NCBI GenBank assembly: GCA_037074765.1
Contig: JBAMDO010000003.1
Span: forward strand, 124,001-188,000
Origin: Mansonella perstans
Lineage: Eukaryota; Nematoda; Chromadorea; Rhabditida; Onchocercidae
DNA length: 64,000 nt
Reading direction: 5' to 3'
Shown here in pieces: positions 11,921 through 23,400 of this stretch. The translations under genes were made by a program, and so were the position numbers. Position 1 is the first letter of the stretch. Every line of letters begins with the position of its first letter. The notes beneath the pieces are model-generated. The model saw only the letters and a program-made list of their open reading frames with translations. It had not been told where the DNA came from and made no database searches.

Positions 11921-14900
11921 TGAACTGTTTATATTTTAATCTAAAATGCTACCTTTCAGAAATGCAGACATTACGAAATGCACACCGTTTCATCAATTTG
12001 TTAATTTGTAAACTGTCAGCGATTTCGACTTATTCCAAATAATTTTGAGTAAAATGAAGTCTGAGTTGTGAAGTTGCTCAGAGCAGCCTCCGCGGCAGGA
12101 AAAGTTAAACAATTATGTAAATGAAACCACTGTTTTGTATAAAACTTCTTGAATAATTAATAATTAATTCATTTTCTAGACTTGAAAATAACTGAAATAG
12201 TTTTGAAACAACTAAAATTAAATCTGTTTCCGATCGAGAATTCATTGATGACTTATTTCTGTAACTTATCACAAGCTGCTTTTTCTCAAAATAATTTTAG
12301 TCCAGAAATTCTGCTGAAATCATTGTTGAAACTTATAAATTAATGAGCTGGAATCAACTTCTCAATGCATATGAAGGAACAATGGATTATTAAAGCAGAA
12401 AATAAAGTAGGTACATCATCTTGGAAAATAACAAGAAAACACAACAGAGAAATTTAATGATTTCAGTAAATATATTCGTTTCCATTTTCAAAATTAACCT
12501 TTCGTGTTACTGAGAATGTCAAATCTTTACTGTGAATACTAATGAGGTAAATGAACACAAAAATTGATCAAGTATTCACCTTTTTTCTTGGAATCAAGTA
12601 ATTCTACGCATGCTAATTAAAATTAATTCAGAAGTCTTAACCAAACCGAACGAAATATTTCTGCCCAATCGATTAAGGAAAATTTTCTTCTAATTATCCA
12701 CTGACAGGTAATCATTCATAAGGACTGCTTCAGTCATAATTTAGCACAGCAATTATTGTTGGTATTTACAACGTTTCCAACACCGAGCATTTGCTTAACT
12801 AACGAAAACTATGAATGACTTCGAAAAATTAAAATCGCAATTTTATTCTTCAAAAGCGGAACTAATGAATGCAGCCTGTTTTATGTTGTAAAGACTCCTC
12901 TTATCAAGCGAGTCTTTCTTTCTGCAACATTTTTTTCGGCATTTCCAAGGTGGGTGGTAAAACAATGGATTAGGGAGGATAATTAGAAAAGGATTTGATG
13001 TATGGAACAGTTATAAAATTAGGTTTCAGCTATCCAGTTATTTTATTTTGCAGTGATAAAAAATTATCAGCAATCCTTTTTATAATTAAAGAAATATGAC
13101 TAGTTCCTTTAAACAATTAATTTTGCGGTGTCCGAAACCAAATTAGTCATTTCTCTGAAATCCGATTTTAAATCCAATTTTGAAATCCGATTTTTTTCTT
13201 AACTTTCTAAATTGATTTGTTTAATTTTTCAATTAAAAAAGAAACAACTTGGTAAATTCTTCGTACTTCATGATACAAGCAGCACTATAATTGCAAAAAG
13301 ATCAACGAATTATGGTATGCTAGACTTGAAGCTGCACTAACAGTTTCTTCTCTATCTAATTACATACATAATCCAAAAATTATTGATTTGAAATGTAATT
13401 ATAAGCAACATTTTGAGATATGAAAGCTAATCCTCAAAATAAAAACATTGATTCTAATTCTGATTTCCAAAGCTTCAAAACTGCTTTTTAGGCATTTCAC
13501 AAGAAATATGGAAGTGAGTCGGCAGTCGGAGTGAATGTAAAATTTGTTTCTGAAAGTTTTTCACAAAATATTTGTGGAAAATATTAAAATAGCATATTGC
13601 GAAAACTGTAGTGGGTTCTTTAAGCCAGATATCGTGTTTTTTGGCGAAAAATCTTCCAGCACGATTTTTCAATTGCTCCATCAGAGTATCTTTTAGAAAG
13701 TATGAAGTAGACGACAAGTTATGTAAAATTGCTGTCCACTTAATTTCAAGTTTGGTTTAGAACAATAATGATCATTTTCTATGCTGAATTGATGAGAGGG
13801 AGTAAAAGAATCAAAAAAATGTCATATCTGCTGTTGCAAAATTGTTGTTGCGAGTGACAAATCAATGAGCGACACAAATCAGTTGATGAGAGACCAAAAG
13901 AATCTTAAAATGTATGTATGATTTGATCCTATTTTTTTGTTCTGACAATGTCATTTTTAGAAGAATATACAGGGATCGTTTTTTTTTTCAACTATATTTT
14001 TGTTCCATCGGTGATTCACCTGATAATGTCTGCCGTGAACTTTAAGGCAATATGTAGTTGTCTTAAAAATTCTCTTTGCAAGAAATGTGCATCAAATAAC
14101 CGTTGGAGCCTTTAATGATTATGATGCTGTCAATCCAACTTTCTCTTTGGAATTGTATTAATACACGGCGATAAATTCACTTTTTTAAATAACTTACCAT
14201 TTTTAGTTAACGTTCTGAACTAACTTTACTTACAGGTAAAAATGCAGCTTTCATTAAAGACAGAAAGAAGATCAGAGTGCGTAAGAGCTTTTTACAACAA
14301 TTTTTTCAAACTTTTTACAGCAGGTATTTGACAGATTTGTCTACAACAGTGGAACAACTTCATAACCATGCATCTGGATAACTCGAAATCAGCACATTCA
14401 ATTTTAAATTCGAATTGCAGTGATTTCGAAGAAATGACTAATTTGGCTTCAGGCACTGCAAAATTAATTGTTTAAAGGAACTAGTTATATTTCTTCAAAT
14501 TATGAAAAAGGATTGCTGATAATTTTTTTATCACTGCAAAATAAAGTAACTGGTTAGCTCAAATTTAATTTTATGATTGTCCATTCATCAAATTCCTTTC
14601 TACTTATCCTTCCCAATCCATTGTTTTACCACTCACCTTGGAAATGCCGAAAAAAAAATGTTGCAGAAAGAAAGACTCGCTTGATAAGAGGAGTCTTTAC
14701 AACATAAAACAGGCTGCATTCATTAGTTCCGCTTTTGAAGAATAAAATTGCGATTTTAATTTTTCGAAGTCATTCATAGTTTTCGTTAGTTAAGCAAATG
14801 CTCGGTGTTGGAAAACGTTGTAAATACCAACAATAATTGCTGTGCTAAATTATGACTGAAGCAGTCCTTATGAATGATTACCTATCAGTGGTTAATTAGA

Positions 14901-15672
14901 AGAAAATTTTCCTTAATCGATTGGGCAGAAATATTTCGTTCGGTTTGGTTAAGACTTCTGGATTAATTTTAATTAGCATGCGTAGAATTACTTGATTCCA
15001 AGAAAAAAGGTGAATACTTGATCAATTTTTGTGTTCATTTACCTCATTATTATTCACAGTAAAGATTTGACATTCTCAGTAACACGAAAGGTTAATTTTG
15101 AAAATGGAAACGAATATATTTATTGAATTCATTAAATTTCTCTGTTGTGTTTTCTCGTTATTTTTCAAGATGATGTACCTACTTTATTTTCTGCTTTAAT
15201 AATCCATTGTTCCTTCATATGCATTGAGAAGTTGATTCCAGCTCATTAATTTATAAGTTTCAACAATGATTTCAGCAGAATTTCTGGACTAAAATTATTT
15301 TGAGAAAAAGCAGCTTGTGATTAGTTACAGAAATAAGTCATCAATGAATTCTCGATCAGAAACAGATTTAATTTTAGTTGTTTCAAAATTATTTCAGTTA
15401 TTTTCAAGTCTAGGAAATGAATTAATTATTAATTATTCAAGAAGTTTTATACAAAACAGTGGTTTCATTTACGTAATTGTTTAACTTTTCCTGCCGCGGA
15501 GGCTCCTCTGAGCAACTTCACAATTCAGGCTTCATTTTACTCAAAATTATTTGGAATAACTCAAAATCGCTGACAGTTTACAAATTAACAAATTGATGAA
15601 ACGGTGTGCATTTCGTAATGTCTGCATTTCTGAAAGGTAGCATTTTAGATTAAAATATAAACAAATTCAAAT

Positions 15673-16341
15673 ATGGCGAAGTTGATATTGTATCTTGCTG
15701 TACTCATTTGTTGTTCTCACAGGCAAAATGGAGATGGAGGCGGACAAGATCAGAGAGCTATCATCAGTGTCATGGCCGGTAAACTTTAAAAATTCAGAGA
15801 AGTTCATTCAGAGAAGCTAGAAATCAGAATCTTGAATTATGCAAGTGATAATTTATTACCACAGGTGAATTGAAAAAGTTATTGTCTGAAAAGTCATAAA
15901 GCAAATCTCTCTAATTCTATCGATTCAATTCAAAAAAGAAATATATCACAAACTCTGATATCAATTGCAGGTGGTGCTTTCACAAACCATACAGTCACCA
16001 CATTAAGGGATGATGGCCAAATAATAACGCAAGTAGGAAAATGTATGTCTAGACCACTGAAGATTGAACACATTTACCACTGAATGTTGAATAATTGGTT
16101 ATTTCAAAATTCTAATTTATTAATTTTTCCTTCCAATCTGAACTTGCAAATTTGTTTGTCAACTTTTTCCAATTACATACAAAATAGATTATATAATAAT
16201 TTTTTTTGATGACACAATGTAATTGCAACTATAATTGCAGTAACATTGACACATTGTGGTATGGGGAAAGATGGAAGGCTGTCTGTTCTGGAAAAGAATC
16301 CGATGTTGTTCGTGAAAAACACTCTTGACTTCATGAAGTAA
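15673..16341 (+). CDS. Small secreted protein, copy 2R (three exons, intact)
   Basis: Exons 15673-15778, 15971-16042 and 16241-16341 join in frame to 92 residues. The signal peptide is MAKLILYLAVLICCS; the linker HRQNGDGGGQDQR is that of copy 1L. Exon 2 has the NHT sequon and TLRDDGQIITQVGK (Arg where 1L, 1R and 3R have Trp). Exon 3 is standard. The donor of exon 1 is gtaaac. AATAAA is at 16381-16386. Unknown family; secreted by inference. Confidence 0.76.
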
Positions 16342-16419
16342 ACTTTAAAGTGATGTTATGACCGATGTGAATGTGTTAGCAATAAAGACTGATGATCTTT
16401 TCTGACAGAATGAGCATCA

Positions 16420-16760
16420 TGGAGCTAATAAGACAAGTTGTTGAGAAAGTTTTAGGAATTGGCCTTCACGTTGAAGTCATGCTTTCTTGCTGATTCACTT
16501 TTCTAGATGTATAAAAGCTATTATTTATATGTTGAAGTCATTAATAGCTCCGCAATTCTTTGTTCATCGTTGAAGAGACTTGCAATACAATCAATCAGTG
16601 ATACCGAATCTAGAACACAGTAATTTAACGGAGAAGTAAAACTTCATTGACGTTCAATATGCAGTAACCGTAGTGTCTCAGATTTCTAATAATAAGCAAG
16701 TTGTTGAGAGAGTTTTTGAAATTGTGCTTGACGTTGAGGCCCATGCTTTTTTGGTGGTTA
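16420..16760. repeat. Internal duplication in the 3' region of copy 2R
   Basis: The stretch aagacaagttgttgagaaag (from 16431) recurs, diverged, as ataagcaagttgttgagagag about 260 bases later, each followed by the cacgttgaagt.../gacgttgaggc... block. The other arms have this block once, so it is a local insertion or duplication in this arm. Confidence 0.6.
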
Positions 16761-17050
16761 GCAGAGATAGCATTGCCAATTACCACACGTAAGATCAACC
16801 ATTGGGGGTTGGTTTGCATGTCTTGCAAAAATAATTTTGGGAAAATCCGAAAGAACTAATCGCAAATGAACAGTAAAAATCCAATATCTCGCTGATCAAT
16901 TCTCCATTTTAGGTATTTCTTAGTTTTTATTGCAGAAGTTGTTTACATTATTCCCATAATTTACGTATTGTCCTTTAATAGACTGGAAATAGGCTACAGC
17001 ATCGGAGCATTATTGGTTACAGTAATTTAACATAGGTAGTTATAAGTATT

Positions 17051-17805
17051 GGAAGTTTTTGAATAAAAAACTCCTTTGATACGGTCTTTGATTTTGAAAA
17101 TCCACATACTGTAGTTAAGTTGGATTAACAGTCGATGGAAGACTACTGCAAAATACAAGCATTGCAAAAAATTTGATTATCAATTTAGCAGAGGCATTGC
17201 ATAACCAATCGAAATACAAATCACTGCAGAGAGATGCTAGGATAGAATATCAACGGTGACAAAATTTCAACGATTTGCCAGAATAATCTGAGCAACTTTC
17301 ATCATATTGTAGTCGCACAAATAATTAAAAAGGAAATCAGTACGTTTATTAAAAATTCGTTTCAAGCATCGCAAAATTATTCATTGACAGAATTAGTTAT
17401 TTTTCTATAATTTTCGAAAAAACTTGTTGCCGTTGGACTAAAAAACGCGGAAATTAGACAGGCTAAGAATAGCTTCCACTAGTTCCGAAGTATAAAAGCA
17501 TCGTTTCTATGCCTCAGACCAATCGCTTCGTTAATTCTTTTTCATACTTAATCAAAATACCTAGAATGTGAACGTTTTTGAGAATATCACAAATATTAAT
17601 ACATCCTAGAAGGTACATGTGCTCAATTTTGACTGAAGCAGTTCATGAGAGTAATTGTCTTTTAATCATCCAATCAGACAGATACTTTTTAAATCAATCA
17701 AGTGAAGCTTTTTTGCTGTTTTAAGTTTCTGAATTAAAATTTCGTTAGCAATTAAATTGATATTTGTCAAATTTATGTTTTGCTTGTAATCAAGCATTTT
17801 TGCAG
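17051..17805. other. Spacer, unit 2
   Basis: Shared with 6507-7225 in unit 1 until about 17758. It then switches to different DNA that leads into a CHK1 N-lobe exon. No gene seen. Confidence 0.5.
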
Positions 17806-18908
17806 GCGTTTATCATGCGTATATTCCACAATTCTGGATATTCGCTATATTGGAATGCGTTATGATGTGGGATATAATGAAATATTTCTGGAATATGTTA
17901 ATGGTGTCGGAACAACTGAATACCGGAAAATGATTTTTTAAATCGTCCCTCTTCTACAATCAATCAATCAATCAATCTAAATCGAAAAATGTTGGATGTT
18001 TGCGAACAGAAACGAATCAAAATTCCAGAAATTGAAGAGCATAAATTTTTCCTTGAAAAGATAAGTACGTCTGATTTTACTATAAATTTCCGTAATCGAG
18101 AATTAATATTGATTGTGATAGTATTTTATTTATCAAATTGCTTGTATTTTAAAATTATGAAATACCGAGTGCCAAAATGATGAGGAAAACCATGGCACAA
18201 ATAGTAAAAAGTACGGATATTGCCACACTCTGCCAAGAGTTATTAATATTGTTCCAACTGGTGAAAATCCAACGAATTTGAAGAAAGATAATAACGCTGC
18301 AGAACCACCAAACTTATTTGGAGCGATAATAGTGGATGATCAGGAAGGACCTGATCCAAAGAAGGCCAGACTTTCACCTTCTACTAATTTTGAAAAGAGG
18401 TAACATTTTTCGGTTTCAGTTTTCTGCTTTTATTTTTGTTATCTGACTATGCGAATAAGCGATTTTTTGTTTGTTAAGAATTGTTTCGTAGATCCTTTTT
18501 AAAATGCTTTCAAAAAAATTGAAATCTTGAAATTTATATGATGGTCTTTTATCTTTTAATCGGTTTTTTAATTTTTGATTAACTCTTCCTCTATATATGA
18601 TATTTATCGTTATCGAGTGTAAAGAAGTGATTTTCTTGTGGTTTTTTGTTTTAGTTAATTTTTGCATAAAAACATGAAACATAACAGATCTCTCCAGCAA
18701 AAAAAATTCCAATTTTTTATCAAAATAGATTTCTAAATTTAAACCATAAAACAAAATTTCGGATTAAACTTCAATTACGGCTTTTAGAATTGAATTATCA
18801 GTGAGTGCGATTTCTCAGCCAATCCTATCTCTTGATATCTCGCAGGCAATAGAGACTTGGCAAGTTGCTAAGAAAAATGTACAAAATCAACTGAGCGTAC
18901 AACTGTAG
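17806..18908 (+). pseudogene. chk-1: CHK1-type kinase gene relic, unit 2
   Basis: The first piece (17806-17940, after a tttttgcag acceptor) contains RYIGMRYDVGYNEIFLEYVN, matching the N-lobe hinge region of CHK1 that unit 1 lacks; it then leaves frame and stops. The central kinase exons kept in unit 1 are missing. After an (AATC)n tract, the pieces 17983-18058 (KMLDVCEQKRIKIPEIEEH), about 18183-18402 (KKARLSPSTNFEKR) and 18788-18908 (ending in TAG) follow as in unit 1. The two relics therefore hold complementary parts of one ancestral gene. Not functional. Confidence 0.78.
17958..17977. repeat. (AATC)5 microsatellite at deletion junction
   Basis: Five aatc repeats sit exactly between the N-lobe exon relic and the C-terminal kinase exon of unit 2, where about 0.8 kb of ancestral kinase gene is missing. 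Confidence 0.85.
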
Positions 18909-19291
18909 TTGTTTACTGGAGTGTTCCCGCTTTTGATGATGAAAAGTTTTTTTGAAAAATTGCGAATATATTTCTCATGAATTAATGAATCTACTTTTCA
19001 TAATTTTATCACCAATTCTGCCAATTTCTGGAAAAAGTTTTTTGAAAAAAATTTCTTTATACTTTGTACTTTGTACACTGGCACTAAGTTTTAGGGAATT
19101 GAGATTGATAGAACTACTGATGCAGATCTGCTACGGTATCAATCAGGCAAGCTATAATATCATAACGGCAGCTTTCCCAAGCATCAAAATTTGAAACCTT
19201 GGAAATTAAAATAAAAATCAATGTCTTTATTTTAAAAATTAGCTTTCATGCAAGTCTGATCTATTTTTATTCTCTATTTTGTTTATTACAG

Positions 19292-19411
19292 CATCCGTTG
19301 GCACTTCTAGCGTCGTTTGACACGTCCATATGTGACGAAACGGACTGGCGAACTGATGTCAATCATCAAAAACAGATCAAATTCACGTGTGTGCAACGTG
19401 CACCCAATATG
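19292..19411 (+). pseudogene. Unidentified exon downstream of CHK1 relic, unit 2
   Basis: Same exon as 9751-9877 but without the 7-base insertion, so the frame stays open from the acceptor to the donor and ends KFTCVQRAPNM before gtaatt. Nothing around it could complete a gene, so it is probably dead. Family not recognised. Confidence 0.4.
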
Positions 19412-19703
19412 GTAATTTCAAAATTTAATTTTGAAATTAATTGAAAGAAGTCAATCTAGTTGAAAAGTGGAAGAGATCAATGAATCAATTTAAGAAGCTA
19501 ATTTGAAAGAAAGAACCATCAAATCGGATTAATTTCGCGGCGTGGATGAGCTACTTTTTATTAAGGATAAAAAATTAAAATGCGATTTTTCTACTTTTCG
19601 GAAATAATTCCGAATTTTGCATTATGATCACTAATTCTCATCAGTTTTCAACAGAATTAAGCGTTAAATTCTTATAAAAAAAATTAATTTTTTCTAGAAC
19701 TGC

Positions 19704-20411
19704 TTAATTAATATGCAAAATGTAAATTCTTTGGATTGTGTAGAAATCGAGTTTTTTACGATTTTTACTGATTTTTACTAATTTCACGAACAGCATTGGA
19801 TTCTTTTCCAGAACAGGCAGTCTTCCACCTTCCGCCGTATCACAGTGTGTCAGTGTTACTGCAATTATAGTTGCAATTACATTGTGTCATCAAAAAAAAT
19901 TATTATATAATCTATTTTGTATGTAATTGGAAAAAGTTGACAAACAAATTTGCAAGTTCAGATTGGAAGGAAAAATTAATAAATTAGAATTTTGAAATAA
20001 CCAATTATTCAACATTCAGTGGTAAATGTGTTCAATCTTCAGTGGTCTAGACATACATTTTCCTACTTGCGTTATTATTTGGCCATCATCCCTTAATGTG
20101 GTGACTGTATGGTTTGCGAAAGCACCTGCAATTGATATCAGAGTTTGTGATATATTTCTTTTTTGAATTGAATCGATAAAATTAGAGAGATTTGCTTTAT
20201 GACTTTTCAGAAAATAACTTTTTCAATTCACCTGTGATAATAAATTATCACTTGCATAATTCAAGATTCTGATTTCTAGCTTTTCTGAATGAACTTCTCT
20301 GAATTTTTAAAGCTTACCGGGCATGACACTGATGAGGGCTGCCTGCCTTTGTTCGCCCCGTCGCCCAGAACAACAAATGAGTATAGCAAGATACACTATC
20401 AACTTTGCCGT
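19704..20411 (-). pseudogene. Secreted-protein gene copy 3L: start lost, alternative last exon
   Basis: Exon 1 is 20411-20318, exon 2 20125-20057, exon 3 19858-19704, all with intact borders and phases. The start codon is ACG and an in-frame TAA lies 15 bases upstream, with no substitute ATG. The last exon is the 3B type: LTLTHCDTAEGGRLPVLEKN, then a basic tail (VKISKNRKK...) ending ILHIN, 50 residues in all. The roughly 1 kb between the 3A and 3B exons in units 1 and 2 is deleted here, so 3B became the only last exon. The body is open apart from the start, so non-ATG or recent loss cannot be excluded. Confidence 0.7.
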
Positions 20412-23400
20412 ATTTGAACCTGTTTATATTTTAATCTAAAATGCTACCTTTCAGAAATGCAGACATTACGAAATGCACACCGTTTCATCAATTTGTTAAT
20501 TTGTAAACTGTCAGCGATTTCGACTTATTCCAAATAATTTTGAGTAAAATGAAGTCTGAGTTGTGAAGTTGCTCAGAGCAGCCTCCGCGGCAGGAAAAGT
20601 TAAACAATTATGTAAATGAAACCACTGTTTTGTATAAAACTTCTTGAATAATTAATAATTAATTCATTTCCTAGACTTGAAAATAACTGAAATAATTTTA
20701 AAACAACTAAAATTAAATCTGTTTCCGATCGAGAATTCATTGATGACTTATTTCTGTAACTTATCACAAGCTGCTTTTTCTCAAAATAATTTTAGTCCAG
20801 AAATTCTGCTGAAATCATTGTTGAAACTTATAAATCAATGAGCTGGAATCAACTTCTCAATGCATATGAAGGAACAATGGATTATTAAAGCAGAAAATAA
20901 AGTAGGTACATCATCTTGGAAAATAACAAGAAAACACAACAGAGAAATTTAATGATTTCAGTAAATATATTCGTTTCCATTTTCAAAATTAACCTTTCGT
21001 GTTACTGAGAATGTCAAATCTTTACTGTGAATACTAATGAGGTAAATGAACACAAAAATTGATCAAGTATTCACCTTTTTTCTTGGAATCAAGTAATTCT
21101 ACGCATGCTAATTAAAATTAATTCAGAAGTCTTAACCAAACCGAACGAAATATTTCTGCCCAATCGATTAAGGAAAATTTTCTTCTAATTATCCACTGAC
21201 AGGTAATCATTCATAAGGACTGCTTCAGTCATAATTTAGCACAGCAATTATTGTTGGTATTTACAACGTTTCCCAACACCGAGCATTTGCTTAACTAACG
21301 AAAACTATGAATGACTTCGAGAAATTAAAACTGCAGTTTTATTCTTCAAAATCGGAACCAATGAATAAGCCTGTTTTATGTTGTTAAGACTTTTTTTTCT
21401 ATAGCTTCTGTTTTCAGTATTTCCAAGTTGAGTGTGGTAAAACAACAGATTAGGGAGGATATATTAGAAAAGGATTTGATGTATGGAACAGTTATAAAAT
21501 TAGGTTTCAGCTATCCAGTTATTTTATTTTGCAGTGATAAAAAATTATCAGCAATCCTTTTTATAATTTAAAGAAATATGACTAGTTCCTTTAAACAATT
21601 AATTTTGCGGTGTCCGAAACCAAATTAGTCATTTCTCTGAAATCCGATTTTAAATCCAATTTTGAAATCCGATTTTTTTTCTTAACTTTCTAAATTGATT
21701 TGTTTAATTTTTCAATTAAAAAAGAAACAACTTGGTAAATTTGCAAAAAGATCAACGAATTATGGTATACTAGACTTGAAGCTGCACTAACAGTTTCTTC
21801 TCTATCTAATTACATACATAATCCAAAAATTATTAATTTGAAATGTAATAATAAGCAACATTTTGAGATATGAAAGCTAATCCTCAAAATAAAAACATTG
21901 ATTCTAATTCTGATTTCCAAAGCTTTCAAATTTGAACTTATGAAAACTGCTTTTTAGGCATTTCACAAGAAATATGGAATTGAGTCGGCAGTAGGAGTGA
22001 ATGTAAAATTTGTTTCTGAAAGTTTTTCACAGAATATTTGTGGAGAATATTAAAATAGCATATTGCGAAAACTGTAGTGGGTTTTTTAAGCCAGATATCG
22101 TGTTTTTTGGCGAAAAATCTTCCAGCACGATTTTTCAATTGCTCCATCAGAGGATCTTTTAGAAAGTATGAAGTAGACGACAAGTTATGTAAAATTGCTG
22201 TCCACTTAATTTCAAGTTTGGTTTACAATAATAATGATCATTTTCTATGCTGAATTGATGAGAGGGAGTAAAAGAATCAAAAAAATGTCATATCTGCTGT
22301 TGCAAAATTGTTGTTGCGAGTGACAAATCAGTGAGCGACACAAATCAGTTGATGAGAGACCAAAAGAATCTTAAAATGTATGTATGATTTGATCCTATTT
22401 TTTTGTTCTGACAATGTCATTTTTAGATGAATATACAGGGATCGTTTTTTTTTTTCAACTATATTTTTGTTCCATCGGTGATTCACCTGATAATGTATGC
22501 CGTAAACTTTAAGGCAACATGTAGTTGTCTTAAAAATTCTCTTTGCAAGAAATATGTATCAAATAACCGTTGGAGCCTTTAATGATTACGATGCTGCCAA
22601 GCTCTGTTTCCAACTTTCTCTTTGGAATTGTATTAATATACGGCGATAAATTCACTTTTTTTAATAACTTACCATTTCTAGTTAACTTTCTGAAATAACT
22701 TTGCTTACGGATGCAAATGCAGCTTTCGTAAAAGACAGAAAGAAGATCAGAGTGCGTAAGAGCTTTTTACAACAATTTTTTCAAACTTTTTACAGCAGGT
22801 ATTTGACAGATTTGTCTACAACAGTGGAACAACTTCATAACCATGCATCTGGATAACTCGAAATCAGCACATTCAATTTTAAATTCGAATTGCAGTGATT
22901 TCGAAGAAATGACTAATTTGGCTTCAGGCACTGCAAAATTAATTGTTTAAAGGAACTAGTTATATTTCTTCAAATTATGAAAAAGGATTGCTGATAATTT
23001 TTTTATCACTGCAAAATAAAGTAACTGGTTAGCTCAAATTTAATTTTATGATTGTCCATTCATCAAATTCCTTTCTACTTATCCTTCCCAATCCATTGTT
23101 TTACCACTCACCTTGGAAATGCCGAAAAAAAAATGTTGCAGAAAGAAAGACTCGCTTGATAAGAGGAGTCTTTACAACATAAAACAGGCTGCATTCATTA
23201 GTTCCGCTTTTGAAGAATAAAATTGCGATTTTAATTTTTCGAAGTCATAGTTTTCAAGTTAAGCAAATGCTCGGTGTTGGGAAACGTTGTAAATACCAAC
23301 AATAGTTGCTGTGCTAAATTATGACTGAAGCAGTCCTTATGAATGATTACCTGTCAGTGGATAATTAGAAGAAAATTTTCCTTAATCGATTGGGCAGAAA

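Larger units (their letters stand above)
10818..17050. repeat. Foldback (large inverted repeat) of unit 2
   Basis: Left arm about 10818-13150, right arm about 14433-17050, loop 13150-14433. The loop has the conserved minus-strand frame (MEQLKNRAGRFFAKKHDIWL) at 13717-13475. Both arms contain a small hairpin absent from unit 1, aaagactc...gagtcttt, near 12890-12925 and 14665-14700. The right arm is lengthened by an internal duplication (16420-16760). Confidence 0.88.
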
